Source of the DNA: Streptomyces chrestomyceticus JCM 4735
GTDB lineage: Bacteria > Actinomycetota > Actinomycetes > Streptomycetales > Streptomycetaceae
Assembly: GCF_003865135.1 (NCBI RefSeq)
Contig: NZ_BHZC01000001.1
Coordinates: 3,658,001-3,722,000 of the forward strand
Length of the DNA: 64,000 nucleotides
Direction: 5' to 3'
The notes under the pieces were generated by a model that saw nothing but the letters and a program-made list of their open reading frames with translations, was not told the DNA's origin and searched no databases. Position numbers and translations under genes: made by a program. Positions 7,435 through 16,252 of this stretch are shown here, piece by piece (position 1 is the first letter of the stretch; every line of letters begins with the position of its first letter).

Positions 7435-8969
7435 CGGATGCCGTCCGCCACCTGCTGCTGCGTCTGCTCGCCCGCCAGGTCGCACCACACCGCCAGGCGC
7501 GCGCCGAGCACCCGGTCGGGGCCGGACTGGGACTGCGGTACGGGCTTGGTGCCGCGCAGCACTCCGGGGGTCCACTGGGTGTAGATGCGTTCGCCGGTGG
7601 GGTACGGCATGTTGTTGGGTTCGCCGAGCACGTAGTACAGGTACTCGTCGTTGAGGTTGACGACCTTGCGGTTCTCGCGCAGGTACTCGTCCGGTTCGCG
7701 GGCGCCGATCTCCTTGCCCGTCCAGTAGGCGACGGTGCGGCCGGAGTCGGGGGCGACGTCCGTGTTGCGGAAATAGCCGTCGTTCCACGCTTCGACCTGC
7801 TTCGCGCCGGCGGCGCGGACGGTCTTGTCCCGGTCGTTGAGCCAGCCGGTGGCCAGGTCCTCGATCGTGGCGTCCGCCCCGTACTTGTCGCGGGCGGCGC
7901 GGGCCAACTGCGGGTAGTTCTCGGCCGGGGACCGGTCGGCCAGCGCGCGGTACTCGTCGCCGCCCAGGTGCCAGTGCTTGCCGGGGAAGAGCGGGGCGTA
8001 CTCGCGCAGCAGGTCGTCCACGATCTCGGCGGCGCCGGGCTGGGAGATGTCCATCGCGCCGCGCTGGGTCCGGCCGTCGGCGGAGCGCAGTTGGAGGTCG
8101 GGGTGGGCTTTCAGTACGGCGCCCAGGTGGCCGGGCGAGTCGATCTCCGGGATGACGGTGATGTGCAGGCCGCGGGCGAGGTCGACGAGGTGGCGCACCT
8201 GGTCCTTGGTGAGGTGGTCCTCGGAGACGATCTCGGGGTGTTTCTCGCTCTCGATGCGGAACGCCTGGTCGTCGGAGAAGTGGAGCTGGAGCTGGTTGAG
8301 CTTGAGGCCGGCCAGGTCGCGGATGCGGTCCTCGATCCACCCCACGTCGAAGTGCTTGCGCGCGATGTCCAGCATGAAGCCGCGCTGGGCCCGGTCGGGC
8401 CGGTCCTCGACGGTGCCTTCCGGGACGCCGCCGGAGGTCCGTACGGACTGCAGGACGGTGCGGGTGGCGTTGAAGATCCCGGCGTCGGTGGGGGCGGTGA
8501 GGGTGAGGCGGGTGCCGCGCGCGGTGAGGGTGTACGCCTCCTCGGCGGTGTCGTACACGGGCGCGTTGTCCTCGCGCCGGGCGGCGTCCTCGCCGCCGGA
8601 CAGCCGCAGCTCGACGTCTCCGGGCCGTACGGTCTGTTTGCCCCAGACCGTCCGCAGACCGCCCAGTTCCTGGGCGAATCGCCGGGCCTCGTCGGCGACC
8701 GGGCTCTTCTCACCCGCGGGCACCACGACGCGGGCCGTCTTGGCGGGCCGCCAGCCGCGCCCGTCGGCCGCGCTGAACTTCTGTACGGCGGGCACGGTGC
8801 GGGGCGGGCCCTGCACCGGGTCCCAGGTGGGGGTGGGCGCGGCGGAGGCGCTGCCGCCGTCCCCCTTGGGCGGGGTGCCGCCGCTGTTCGAGCAGCCCGC
8901 GACGGACAGCGCCGTGAGGGCGGCCGTCACTCCTGCGGTGATGCTCGCGGCCAGTTTTCCGGTCCTCAT
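7341..8969 (-). CDS. Secreted GH20 beta-N-acetylhexosaminidase lipoprotein
   Basis: 542 residues. The signal peptide ends in the lipobox LSVAGC, so the mature enzyme should be anchored outside the membrane. It has an N-terminal GH20b-like domain, then the catalytic barrel with HLGGDEY; Asp338-Glu339 form the substrate-assisted catalytic pair of family 20. It should release terminal GlcNAc/GalNAc, for example from chitin or wall fragments. The start has GGGAGG about 11 nt upstream. The last 94 bp of the gene recur near 6.3 kb. Monocistronic. Confidence 0.92.
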   Translation of the reverse strand: MRTGKLAASITAGVTAALTALSVAGCSNSGGTPPKGDGGSASAAPTPTWDPVQGPPRTVPAVQKFSAADGRGWRPAKTARVVVPAGEKSPVADEARRFAQELGGLRTVWGKQTVRPGDVELRLSGGEDAARREDNAPVYDTAEEAYTLTARGTRLTLTAPTDAGIFNATRTVLQSVRTSGGVPEGTVEDRPDRAQRGFMLDIARKHFDVGWIEDRIRDLAGLKLNQLQLHFSDDQAFRIESEKHPEIVSEDHLTKDQVRHLVDLARGLHITVIPEIDSPGHLGAVLKAHPDLQLRSADGRTQRGAMDISQPGAAEIVDDLLREYAPLFPGKHWHLGGDEYRALADRSPAENYPQLARAARDKYGADATIEDLATGWLNDRDKTVRAAGAKQVEAWNDGYFRNTDVAPDSGRTVAYWTGKEIGAREPDEYLRENRKVVNLNDEYLYYVLGEPNNMPYPTGERIYTQWTPGVLRGTKPVPQSQSGPDRVLGARLAVWCDLAGEQTQQQVADGIRLPLRALAQKVWDRRDPALSWADFKKLADQV

Positions 8970-9276
8970 ATACGCAAAACCTCCCTTTCCGGGGCGAAGG
9001 TATTGCCAGGTGACAGACGTTTGTGTCTACTACGCGCGCGAAAGCTCTCTCATACGGGTGAAATTCGTGCATCCGTCGGACAGTGACCGACAGACGTCGT
9101 TACGGTGGCGTCTCAACCTGCTCACCCTTCCCGGAGCCCACGGCCCCCGCGCACCCGCCGCGGCCGCGCACGCCCCGGCCGCCCGATCCGACGTACTCCC
9201 CCGATCCCCGATCCGACGTTCTCCGCCCTGATCCGGCGCGTACCGCCCGATCCCGCGTCCGCCGCCCCGAGGAGCC
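8970..9276. other. Divergent promoter region, 307 bp
   Basis: Lies between the hexosaminidase and the OHCU-like gene. The AT-richer segment near 9000-9070 probably carries promoters. I could not identify a reliable operator such as a DasR site. Confidence 0.35.
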
Positions 9277-9879
9277 ATGCAGCCCAGCGACATCCCGGCC
9301 GCCCCGCCGACACCGCTGCGCACTGCACGGCCCGCCACACCCTCCCAGAAGCTGCCGCCGCTGCCGTCACCGCCTCCCGGCAGCGCCGCCCCGGCCCGGC
9401 CGACCGGCCTGGACCGCCTGAACGGCGCTCCGGCGGACGCCGCCGAAGCGGCCCTGCTGCTCTGCTGCGGCAGCCGCCGCTGGGCCCGCCGCCTGGTCGC
9501 GCACCGACCGTACCCGGACCCGGAGGCCCTGCTGGCCGCCGCCGACGAGGCGAGCTACGACCTGACCGCGGCCGACCTGGACGAGGCGCTGGCCGGGGAG
9601 ACCGTCTCGCCGCAGCCGCTCGTCGGCGCGCGCGGCCCGGGCACCCTCGCGGCCCACACCGCGCTGCGCGCCGCGCACGCCGAGTACGAACGCCAGTTCC
9701 GGCACGTCTTCGTCATCTGCCTGGACGGCTTCCGCGACACCGAGCTGCTCAACGTGGTGCTGACCGCCATCCACGGCCGGCTCGGCAACGAGCCCGAGGA
9801 GGAGCGCGCCGTCGCCGCCGACGAGCTGCGCCGGATCGCGGGCGGGCGGCTCGCCCGGCTCGCCGCCTCCCGGGACTGA
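9277..9879 (+). CDS. OHCU-decarboxylase-fold protein (possibly non-catalytic)
   Basis: 200 residues with a GAGGAG ribosome binding site. After a Pro-rich N-terminus of about 40 residues it follows the layout of 2-oxo-4-hydroxy-4-carboxy-5-ureidoimidazoline decarboxylase: LN...AA, CGSRRWARRLVAHRPYPD, EYERQFRHVFVICLDG, and the closing E...A..ELRRIAGGRL. The family's catalytic His sits in an HP-x-[IL]-G motif; here the equivalent reads SPQPLVG, and the following EQ is also missing. It may therefore not decarboxylate ureidoimidazoline. No other urate-pathway gene is nearby. Confidence 0.72.
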   Translation: MQPSDIPAAPPTPLRTARPATPSQKLPPLPSPPPGSAAPARPTGLDRLNGAPADAAEAALLLCCGSRRWARRLVAHRPYPDPEALLAAADEASYDLTAADLDEALAGETVSPQPLVGARGPGTLAAHTALRAAHAEYERQFRHVFVICLDGFRDTELLNVVLTAIHGRLGNEPEEERAVAADELRRIAGGRLARLAASRD

Positions 9880-10097
9880 CCGGCCCCGGCCGTCCGGCCC
9901 GCCCCCTACCCGTTCCCCCGCCCGCCGTACAGGGCCGGAGCGCCCTCGGCGGGTAGCCCGTACGTGCCTGTTTGATCACACCTGAGGACCCCGGCGGGAG
10001 GAACCGACAGTCCGTCGCTACGATGGCCGGGGCCGGTGGACCGTACCCGGCCGGGCCAGACCGACAGAGAAGCCGGCAGGCCCCGATCCCCGCTCCC

Positions 10098-10103
10098 GGA
10101 GGG
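10098..10103 (+). promoter_or_regulatory. Ribosome binding site of sdhC
   Basis: GGAGGG, 7 nt before GTG at 10111. This fixes the start within a longer open frame. Confidence 0.6.
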
Positions 10104-10110
10104 TTTTTCC

Positions 10111-10491
10111 GTGCCGGCTGGAACGCTGTACCGCGGCCGGGAAGGCATGTGGTCCTGGGTGGCTCACCGAGTCACCGGCGTCCTCATTTTCTTCTTCCTG
10201 TTCGTGCACGTCCTCGACACCGCACTCGTCCGCGTCTCCCCCGAGGCCTATGACGACGTCGTTGCCACCTACAAGACGCCCCTCGTCAACGTGATGGAGT
10301 ACGGCCTCGTCGCCGCCATCCTCTTCCACGCGCTCAACGGCCTTCGCGTGATCGCCGTCGACTTCTGGTCCAAGGGACCGAAGTACCAGAAGCAGCTCCT
10401 GTGGACCGTTGTCGGCGTATGGGCCGTCCTGATGGCCGGCGCCTTCTACCCGGTGCTGCAGCACACGCTGCGCACCCTGTTCGGGAGCTGA
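10111..10491 (+). CDS. sdhC: Succinate dehydrogenase cytochrome b556 subunit
   Basis: 126 residues, three membrane helices (about 25-45, 65-85, 100-120). It forms the membrane anchor and quinone/heme site of complex II with SdhD. HRVTGV near the N-terminus and HALNGLR in the second helix are the conserved SdhC motifs; the His residues are candidate heme ligands. First gene of sdhCDAB. Confidence 0.95.
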   Translation: MPAGTLYRGREGMWSWVAHRVTGVLIFFFLFVHVLDTALVRVSPEAYDDVVATYKTPLVNVMEYGLVAAILFHALNGLRVIAVDFWSKGPKYQKQLLWTVVGVWAVLMAGAFYPVLQHTLRTLFGS

Positions 10492-10500
10492 TGACGCGCG

Positions 10501-10971
10501 ATGTCTGCTGAAACGACTCCTGCTGTGAACGACTCCGTCTCCCTGTACGACGTGGACAACCCGGCTCCCGTGATCGAGCCGCCCCGCAAGCGTACGAAGA
10601 AGACGCCCAAGTCGACCCGTACGAATTTCGAGATGTACGGCTGGCTCTTCATGCGCCTGTCCGGCATCGTGCTGGTCGTCCTGGTCCTCGGCCACCTGCT
10701 GCTCCAGCTCGTGCTGGACGGCGGCGTCTCCAAGATCGGCTTCGCCTTCGTGGCGGGCCGCTGGGCCTCGCCGTTCTGGCAGGTCTGGGACCTGGTGATG
10801 CTGTGGCTGGCGATGCTGCACGGCGCCAACGGCCTGCGCACGGTCATCAACGACTACGCGCAGCGGGACACCACCCGCTTCTGGCTGAAGATGCTCCTGT
10901 ACACCGCCACGGTGTTCACCGTCCTTCTGGGCACGCTGGTGATCTTCACCTTCGACCCGAACATCCGCTAG
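10501..10971 (+). CDS. sdhD: Succinate dehydrogenase hydrophobic membrane anchor subunit
   Basis: 156 residues. A charged cytoplasmic N-terminus of about 45 residues is followed by three membrane helices. MRLSGIVLVVLVLGHL and MLHGANGLRTVINDYA match the anchor-subunit motifs. It starts 10 bp after sdhC. Confidence 0.94.
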   Translation: MSAETTPAVNDSVSLYDVDNPAPVIEPPRKRTKKTPKSTRTNFEMYGWLFMRLSGIVLVVLVLGHLLLQLVLDGGVSKIGFAFVAGRWASPFWQVWDLVMLWLAMLHGANGLRTVINDYAQRDTTRFWLKMLLYTATVFTVLLGTLVIFTFDPNIR

Positions 10972-10996
10972 GCCCCGGGGCTGAGGTAACCGACTC

Positions 10997-12751
10997 ATGA
11001 AGATCCACAAGTACGACACGGTCATCGTCGGCGCCGGTGGCGCGGGCATGCGCGCGGCCATCGAGTCGACCAAGCGCAGCCGCACCGCGGTCCTGACGAA
11101 GCTGTACCCCACCCGCTCCCACACCGGCGCGGCGCAGGGCGGCATGGCCGCCGCCCTGGCCAACGTCGAGGAGGACAACTGGGAGTGGCACACCTTCGAC
11201 ACGATCAAGGGCGGCGACTACCTGGTCGACCAGGACGCCGCCGAGATCCTGGCGAAGGAGGCCATCGACTCGGTCCTGGACCTGGAGCGGATGGGCCTGC
11301 CGTTCAACCGCACCCCGGACGGCACCATCGACCAGCGCCGCTTCGGCGGCCACTCCCGTAACCACGGTGAGGCCCCGGTCCGCCGGTCCTGCTACGCCTC
11401 GGACCGTACGGGCCACATGATCCTCCAGACGCTGTACCAGAACTGCGTCAAGGAGGGCGTGGAGTTCTTCAACGAGTTCTACGTGCTGGACCTGCTGCTC
11501 CAGGACGTCGACGGCGTGAAGAAGTCGGCCGGTGTGGTCGCGTACGAGCTGGCCACCGGCGAGATCCACGTCTTCCAGGCGAAGGCCGTGATCTTCGCGT
11601 CCGGCGGTACCGGCAAGTTCTTCAAGGTGACCTCCAACGCGCACACCCTGACCGGTGACGGCCAGGCCGCCGCGTACCGGCGCGGGCTGCCGCTGGAGGA
11701 CATGGAGTTCTTCCAGTTCCACCCGACCGGCATCTGGCGGATGGGCATCCTGCTGACGGAGGGCGCCCGCGGTGAGGGCGGCATCCTCCGCAACAAGGAC
11801 GGCGAGCGCTTCATGGAGAAGTACGCGCCCGTCATGAAGGACCTCGCCTCGCGTGACGTCGTCTCGCGCTCCATCTACACGGAGATCCGCGAGGGCCGCG
11901 GCTGCGGTCCCGAGGGCGACCACGTCTACCTGGACCTCACCCACCTGCCGCCGGAGCAGTTGGACGCCAAGCTGCCGGACATCACCGAGTTCGCGCGGAC
12001 GTACCTCGGCATCGAGCCCTACACGGACCCGATCCCGATCCAGCCGACCGCGCACTACGCCATGGGCGGCATCCCGACCAACGTCGAGGGCGAGGTGCTG
12101 GCCGACAACACCACCGTCGTGCCGGGCCTGTACGCCGCCGGCGAGGTCGCCTGCGTGTCCGTGCACGGCGCCAACCGCCTGGGCACCAACTCGCTGCTGG
12201 ACATCAACGTCTTCGGCCGCCGGGCGGGCATCGCGGCGGCGGAGTACGCGGCCACCGCGGACTTCGTCGAGCTGCCGGAGGACCCGGCGAAGATGGTGCG
12301 GGAGCAGGTCGAGCGGCTGCGTTCCGCCTCGGGCAACGAGCGGGTCACCGAGATCCGCAAGGAGCTCCAGGAGACCATGGACGCCAACGTGATGGTGTTC
12401 CGTACCGAGCAGACGATCAAGACCGCGGTCGAGAAGATCGGCGAGCTGCGCGAGCGCTACCTGAACGTGTCCATCCAGGACAAGGGCAAGCGGTTCAACA
12501 CCGACCTGCTGGAGGCCGTCGAGCTGGGCAACCTGCTCGACCTGGCCGAGGTGATGGCCGTGTCCGCGCTGGCCCGCAAGGAGTCCCGCGGCGGTCACTA
12601 CCGCGAGGACTACCCCAACCGCGACGACGTCAACTTCATGCGGCACACCATGGCGTACCGCGAGGTGGCGGCAGACGGCTCGGAGTCGATCCGCCTCGAC
12701 TACAAGCCGGTCGTCCAGACCCGCTACCAGCCGATGGAGCGTAAGTACTGA
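10997..12751 (+). CDS. sdhA: Succinate dehydrogenase flavoprotein subunit
   Basis: 584 residues. It oxidises succinate to fumarate with covalent FAD. GAGGAG near the N-terminus is the dinucleotide-binding motif, and SHTGAAQGG carries the His that usually binds FAD covalently. HPTG, the TEGARGEGG loop and [11 protein letters not shown] are conserved catalytic and FAD segments. The final codon overlaps the ATG of sdhB by one base (TGATG). Confidence 0.97.
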   Translation: MKIHKYDTVIVGAGGAGMRAAIESTKRSRTAVLTKLYPTRSHTGAAQGGMAAALANVEEDNWEWHTFDTIKGGDYLVDQDAAEILAKEAIDSVLDLERMGLPFNRTPDGTIDQRRFGGHSRNHGEAPVRRSCYASDRTGHMILQTLYQNCVKEGVEFFNEFYVLDLLLQDVDGVKKSAGVVAYELATGEIHVFQAKAVIFASGGTGKFFKVTSNAHTLTGDGQAAAYRRGLPLEDMEFFQFHPTGIWRMGILLTEGARGEGGILRNKDGERFMEKYAPVMKDLASRDVVSRSIYTEIREGRGCGPEGDHVYLDLTHLPPEQLDAKLPDITEFARTYLGIEPYTDPIPIQPTAHYAMGGIPTNVEGEVLADNTTVVPGLYAAGEVACVSVHGANRLGTNSLLDINVFGRRAGIAAAEYAATADFVELPEDPAKMVREQVERLRSASGNERVTEIRKELQETMDANVMVFRTEQTIKTAVEKIGELRERYLNVSIQDKGKRFNTDLLEAVELGNLLDLAEVMAVSALARKESRGGHYREDYPNRDDVNFMRHTMAYREVAADGSESIRLDYKPVVQTRYQPMERKY

Positions 12752-13524
12752 TGAGCACCTCCACCCTCGAAAAGCACTCCAAGGCCCTGGACGCGGCCGA
12801 GGACGGCGCCTCGCACACCATCACCATCACGCTGCGGATCCGCCGGTTCAACCCGGAGGTCTCCGAGGACGCCACCTGGCAGGACTTCCAGCTCGAGATG
12901 GACCCGAAGGAGCGCGTCCTGGACGCCCTCCACAAGGTCAAGTGGGAGCAGGACGGCACGCTGACCTTCCGCCGTTCCTGCGCGCACGGCATCTGCGGCT
13001 CGGACGCCATGCGGATCAACGGCAAGAACCGCCTGGCGTGCAAGACGCTGCTGAAGGACATCAACCCGGAGAAGCCCATCACGGTCGAGGCCATCAAGGG
13101 CCTGACGGTCCTCAAGGACCTCGTGGTGGACATGGAGCCGTTCTTCCAGGCGTACCGGGACGTGATGCCGTTCCTGATCACCACCGGCAACCAGCCGACG
13201 CGGGAGCGCCTGCAGTCCGCCGAGGACCGCGAGCGCTTCGACGACACCACCAAGTGCATCCTGTGCGCCGCGTGCACCTCCTCGTGCCCGGTGTTCTGGA
13301 ACGACGGCCAGTACTTCGGTCCGGCGGCGATCGTCAACGCGCACCGCTTCATCTTCGACAGCCGGGACGAGGGCGGCGAGCAGCGGCTCGAGATCCTCAA
13401 CGACAAGGACGGCGTCTGGCGCTGCCGTACGACCTTCAACTGCACGGACGCCTGCCCGCGCGGTATCGAGGTCACCAAGGCGATCCAGGAGGTCAAGCGC
13501 GCGCTGATCACGCGTCGCTTCTGA
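12751..13524 (+). CDS. sdhB: Succinate dehydrogenase iron-sulfur subunit
   Basis: 257 residues. It carries electrons from FAD to quinone through [2Fe-2S], [4Fe-4S] and [3Fe-4S] clusters. Cysteines are visible in CAHGICGSDA with a later C (RLACK) for the first, CILCAACTSSCP for the second, and CTDACPRG for the third. Last gene of the operon; a strong hairpin follows at 13588. Confidence 0.96.
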   Translation: MSTSTLEKHSKALDAAEDGASHTITITLRIRRFNPEVSEDATWQDFQLEMDPKERVLDALHKVKWEQDGTLTFRRSCAHGICGSDAMRINGKNRLACKTLLKDINPEKPITVEAIKGLTVLKDLVVDMEPFFQAYRDVMPFLITTGNQPTRERLQSAEDRERFDDTTKCILCAACTSSCPVFWNDGQYFGPAAIVNAHRFIFDSRDEGGEQRLEILNDKDGVWRCRTTFNCTDACPRGIEVTKAIQEVKRALITRRF

Positions 13525-13540
13525 TCCCGAGGCGTAAGCC

Positions 13541-14404
13541 CTAGAACCTGGTTCCGGTCAGCGACCCGAACCGGGTCTGGAAGCCGCGAAGGGCTCCGCT
13601 CCCGTACGTACGGAGGCGGAGCCCTTCGGCATGTCCGGCCTCCGCCCGCGCACTGCGCCCGGACTCCGCCGCCCGTACCGGCGGCGCGGCGGGGTAGACG
13701 AGGGTCGGCGGCAGCTCGGTGTCGACGAAGGTCACCGGACGGGTGCAGAAGTACGACGGCACGAGCAGCAGGCCCCGCCCCTCCAGGCGCAGGTCCCCGT
13801 CGCGCGGATAGGTGACCTCCAGGACCGGCCGCCGCCAGCGCATCTCCGGCCCGAACGTCCGCAGCATCGCCTCGGCGCCGTCCTGGCGCAGCGCGTGCAG
13901 CCGCAGCGTACGGTCGGCTTCGACGCGCCGCCCGATCAGCGGCCAGCCCGGGCCGAGGGCGGTGTGGTGGTACGTACGCAGACTGCGCGCGAGGGTGCGC
14001 AGCGCGGCCGGTTCACCGTCGGCCAGGGAGCGCATCCAGGACGGCGGGGCGGCGTGCTGGCCGTGCCCCGACCGGTACGTCTGACCCGCCAGCAGTCCGA
14101 TCTCGCCGCGCAGCCGGCGCCGGGGCGTCGTCATGACGGCCTCCAGCCCCGGCTCCACACCGGCCGAACCGGCCGCCGGGGTGAGGAAGTCGGGAAAGTA
14201 GCCGCGCGGCGGGACCAGCGGCAGCAGCATCCGCAGCGGCCCGGGGCCGTGCCGCGCGGCGTGCTGCCGCCAGGCGGCCAGGGCCGGTTCGGTGCGGCTC
14301 TCGCGCAGGCGGTGCAGGCTCAGGACGGTCTCCCACAGGGGGTCGGCCCCCTCGGCGATCCGCGTCCGGCGCAGATCCTGCGGCGTGAAGTGGACTCGTA
14401 ACAC
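13541..14404 (-). CDS. Truncated winged-helix (ArsR-like, DUF5937-type) regulator
   Basis: 287 residues from GTG at 14404, with GGGGGA 5 nt upstream. It starts VLRVHFTPQDLRRTRIA...DPLWETVLSLHRLR, as in a large Streptomyces regulator family that has this N-terminal domain and a C-terminal helix-turn-helix. Here the sequence is family-like through PPTLVYPAAP and then ends in a short unrelated tail that runs over the sdh terminator. The DNA-binding domain is gone. The second codon is TTA, the rare leucine codon read by the bldA tRNA, so translation may be developmentally timed. Probably a decayed gene, though a short product could still be made. Confidence 0.7.
   Translation of the reverse strand: MLRVHFTPQDLRRTRIAEGADPLWETVLSLHRLRESRTEPALAAWRQHAARHGPGPLRMLLPLVPPRGYFPDFLTPAAGSAGVEPGLEAVMTTPRRRLRGEIGLLAGQTYRSGHGQHAAPPSWMRSLADGEPAALRTLARSLRTYHHTALGPGWPLIGRRVEADRTLRLHALRQDGAEAMLRTFGPEMRWRRPVLEVTYPRDGDLRLEGRGLLLVPSYFCTRPVTFVDTELPPTLVYPAAPPVRAAESGRSARAEAGHAEGLRLRTYGSGALRGFQTRFGSLTGTRF
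13588..13627. terminator. sdh operon terminator hairpin
   Basis: GAAGGGCTCCGC and GCGGAGCCCTTC form a perfect 12-bp stem; the loop holds a further palindrome (CCGTAC/GTACGG). It lies 64 bp after sdhB and inside the tail of the truncated regulator frame. Confidence 0.75.
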
Positions 14405-14428
14405 AACGATCCCCCGATACCGTGAGCA

Positions 14429-14453
14429 CACCGCTGTTCCCCGAACAGCGGTG
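14429..14453. promoter_or_regulatory. Palindrome upstream of the truncated regulator
   Basis: CACCGCTGTTC-CCC-GAACAGCGGTG, a perfect 11-bp inverted repeat, begins 25 nt before the GTG start. It could be an autoregulatory operator or a 5' leader hairpin. A second, weaker repeat (ATTCGTT/AACGAAT) is at 14513-14534. Confidence 0.4.
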
Positions 14454-14589
14454 CACCCGAGGATCCGACCCGTGGGCCGCATTCCGCAACCCGTACACGC
14501 CGTTGAGGCTGAATTCGTTCAATGAAAAACGAATGAGAGAACATCTGTGCTGGTCAGGGCGGTGCGCCAGATGTGGTCCGGAGGCGGCA

Positions 14590-14652
14590 CGGACCGCATC
14601 GGTACGACTGGATGCCAGGGCGGCCCGGACCGCCTCGGTACGACTGGACGCC
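14590..14652. repeat. Imperfect tandem repeat, 36-bp period
   Basis: Two 27-bp units (14590-14616 and 14626-14652) differ at two positions, each containing TCGGTACGACTGGA. They lie just beyond the MerR stop codon in noncoding DNA. Confidence 0.6.
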
Positions 14653-14659
14653 GCGGGCG

Positions 14660-15136
14660 TCACGCCGAGCGCAGCGCCATGGACGCCAACGCCCGGTCCT
14701 GGTCCCGGCGTTGACGCATCACATGCGCGTACGTCGCCAACGCCTCTCTCTTACGGGCCAGTTCGGCGATCTCCGCGTCCAGTTGTGCCATCTGCCGCTC
14801 CACCGCCCCGCAGGAGCGGTCGCAGAAGACCAGCCCGGGGCCGCCCTGGGCGCACGGCAGCAGCTCCCGTATGGCGTCCGTACTCAGGCCGGTGGCGAGC
14901 AGCTCGCGGATCTGCCCCACGGTCTCCGGCGCGTCGGGGCCGTAGCGGCGGTAGCCGTTGGCGTCCCGGTCCGCGCGCAGCAGGCCCTGCTGCTCGTAAT
15001 AGCGCAGTGAACGGGCGCTGGCCCCCGTGCGCTCGGCCAGCTCGCCTATGCGCAGGCCGCCCCCGGTCCGCAGACCGCCCTCGGTCCCCAGTCCGTCCCC
15101 TGCCGCGCGCACCACTCGCTCACCCGACCGTGCCAT
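14660..15136 (-). CDS. MerR-family transcriptional regulator
   Basis: 158 residues from ATG at 15136, with GGGGGAGG 6 nt upstream. The N-terminal winged helix is LRIGELAERTGASARSL then RYYEQQGLL, and a coiled dimerisation helix follows (MAQLDAEIAELARKREAL). Two cysteines (CAQGG, FCDRSC) could sense a metal or redox signal. It is divergent from an alpha/beta hydrolase whose start is preceded by a MerR-type palindrome, so that hydrolase is the likely target. Confidence 0.9.
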   Translation of the reverse strand: MARSGERVVRAAGDGLGTEGGLRTGGGLRIGELAERTGASARSLRYYEQQGLLRADRDANGYRRYGPDAPETVGQIRELLATGLSTDAIRELLPCAQGGPGLVFCDRSCGAVERQMAQLDAEIAELARKREALATYAHVMRQRRDQDRALASMALRSA

Positions 15137-15220
15137 CAACTGCCTCCCCCTGTACGACCGGCCCCTCGAACCGGCGACCCGGCCTCACGCGCCGCTGTCT
15201 CGATCTCCCGACCCGGCGAC

Positions 15221-15249
15221 TTGACCTTGACACCGGTGTCAGGGGTCAA
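15221..15249 (+). promoter_or_regulatory. MerR-type operator/promoter
   Basis: TTGACC-TTGACACC is followed by GGTGTCA-GGGGTCAA, a near-perfect dyad typical of operators lying in the long spacer of MerR-controlled promoters. The hydrolase ATG lies only 11 nt downstream, implying a very short or absent leader. Confidence 0.65.
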
Positions 15250-15259
15250 CCTGATCCGC

Positions 15260-16090
15260 ATGACGAAGATTCCCGCGGCCACCGCGTCGCGCCTCCCCGC
15301 CCTGTCCACCACCGTCACCCCCGCCGACGAGGGCACCGTCCCCGCCGCCCACGGCATCCTGCTCGCGCACGGCGCGACCGGCAGCATCGAGGGCAACTAC
15401 GCCGGACTCGTCCCCGCGCTCGCCGCCACCGGCCACACGGTCGTCGCGCCCGACTACCCCGGCTCCGGCCGCACCCCGCGCGCCGAAGGGCCCCTGGAAC
15501 TCGACGCCCTCGCCGACGCGCTGGTGGCCGAGGCCGTCGCGGCGGGCGTCGAAACGTTCACCCTGATCGGCTTCTCCCTCGGTACGGCGGTGTCCGTACG
15601 GGCCGCCGCACGCCACCCGGAGCGCGTACGCGGCCTCGTCCTGACCGCCGGCCTCGCCAAGCCCGACCACCGGACGAACATCTGGCTCGACCTGTGGCTG
15701 CGCCTGCTGGACCGCGGCGACTACGCGGGCTTCGCCCAGGCCCGCGCGCTCAGCGGCCTCTCCCCCGAAGCCCTGAACAGCCTGCCGCCCGCCGAACTCG
15801 CCGCCGTCCTCGACGACAGCCCCGACGCCCCGCCCGCCGGTTCGGCCGAGCAGACCGCGCTGGTCAAGGAGGTCGACACCACCGGCGACCTGGCCGGCAT
15901 CACCGTACCGACGCTGGTCGTCGCCACCACCGAGGACCAGCTCATCCACCCCTCCCACTCCCGCTACCTGGCCGAGCACATACCCGGCGCCGAGTACGCG
16001 GAGATCGCCACCGGGCATGTGCCGATGGTGGAGCGGCCGGCGGAGTGGGAGGGGATGATCGTGAAGTTCCTGGGAGAGCGGGGGCTGTAG
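15260..16090 (+). CDS. Alpha/beta-hydrolase
   Basis: 276 residues. It has the oxyanion-hole segment LAHGATGS, the nucleophile elbow GFSLGT (Ser near residue 115), an acid in TEDQLIHP and the final His in GHVPMVE, so the triad looks complete. It is cytoplasmic with no signal peptide. Substrate unknown. A TTG at 15221 is open but lies inside the operator, so ATG at 15260 is preferred. Likely induced through the divergent MerR protein. Confidence 0.85.
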   Translation: MTKIPAATASRLPALSTTVTPADEGTVPAAHGILLAHGATGSIEGNYAGLVPALAATGHTVVAPDYPGSGRTPRAEGPLELDALADALVAEAVAAGVETFTLIGFSLGTAVSVRAAARHPERVRGLVLTAGLAKPDHRTNIWLDLWLRLLDRGDYAGFAQARALSGLSPEALNSLPPAELAAVLDDSPDAPPAGSAEQTALVKEVDTTGDLAGITVPTLVVATTEDQLIHPSHSRYLAEHIPGAEYAEIATGHVPMVERPAEWEGMIVKFLGERGL

Positions 16091-16174
16091 GCGCGTGCGG
16101 GCCTCCGGTGGACACGGGGGCGTGAGGGGCCGGCCGGCTCGGTCGTCCAGCCGGGACCGGGGACGGAAACCCAG

Positions 16175-16237
16175 GTCGAGCCAGGGTCGGGATCCGTGGT
16201 CGGACCAGGGCGGGATCAGTGGTCGGACCGAGGGCGC
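16175..16237. repeat. Degenerate tandem repeat, about 23-24 bp
   Basis: Units start at 16175, 16199 and 16222 (GTCGGACCAGGGCGGGATC-like). They lie just upstream of the TetR gene and could contain its operator, but no clean dyad stands out. Confidence 0.45.
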
Positions 16238-16252
16238 ATTAAGGTCGATGCC

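Noticed and set aside
10946-12646. 566-codon frame opposite sdhA
   Set aside because: Shadow of sdhA; no ribosome binding site or family.
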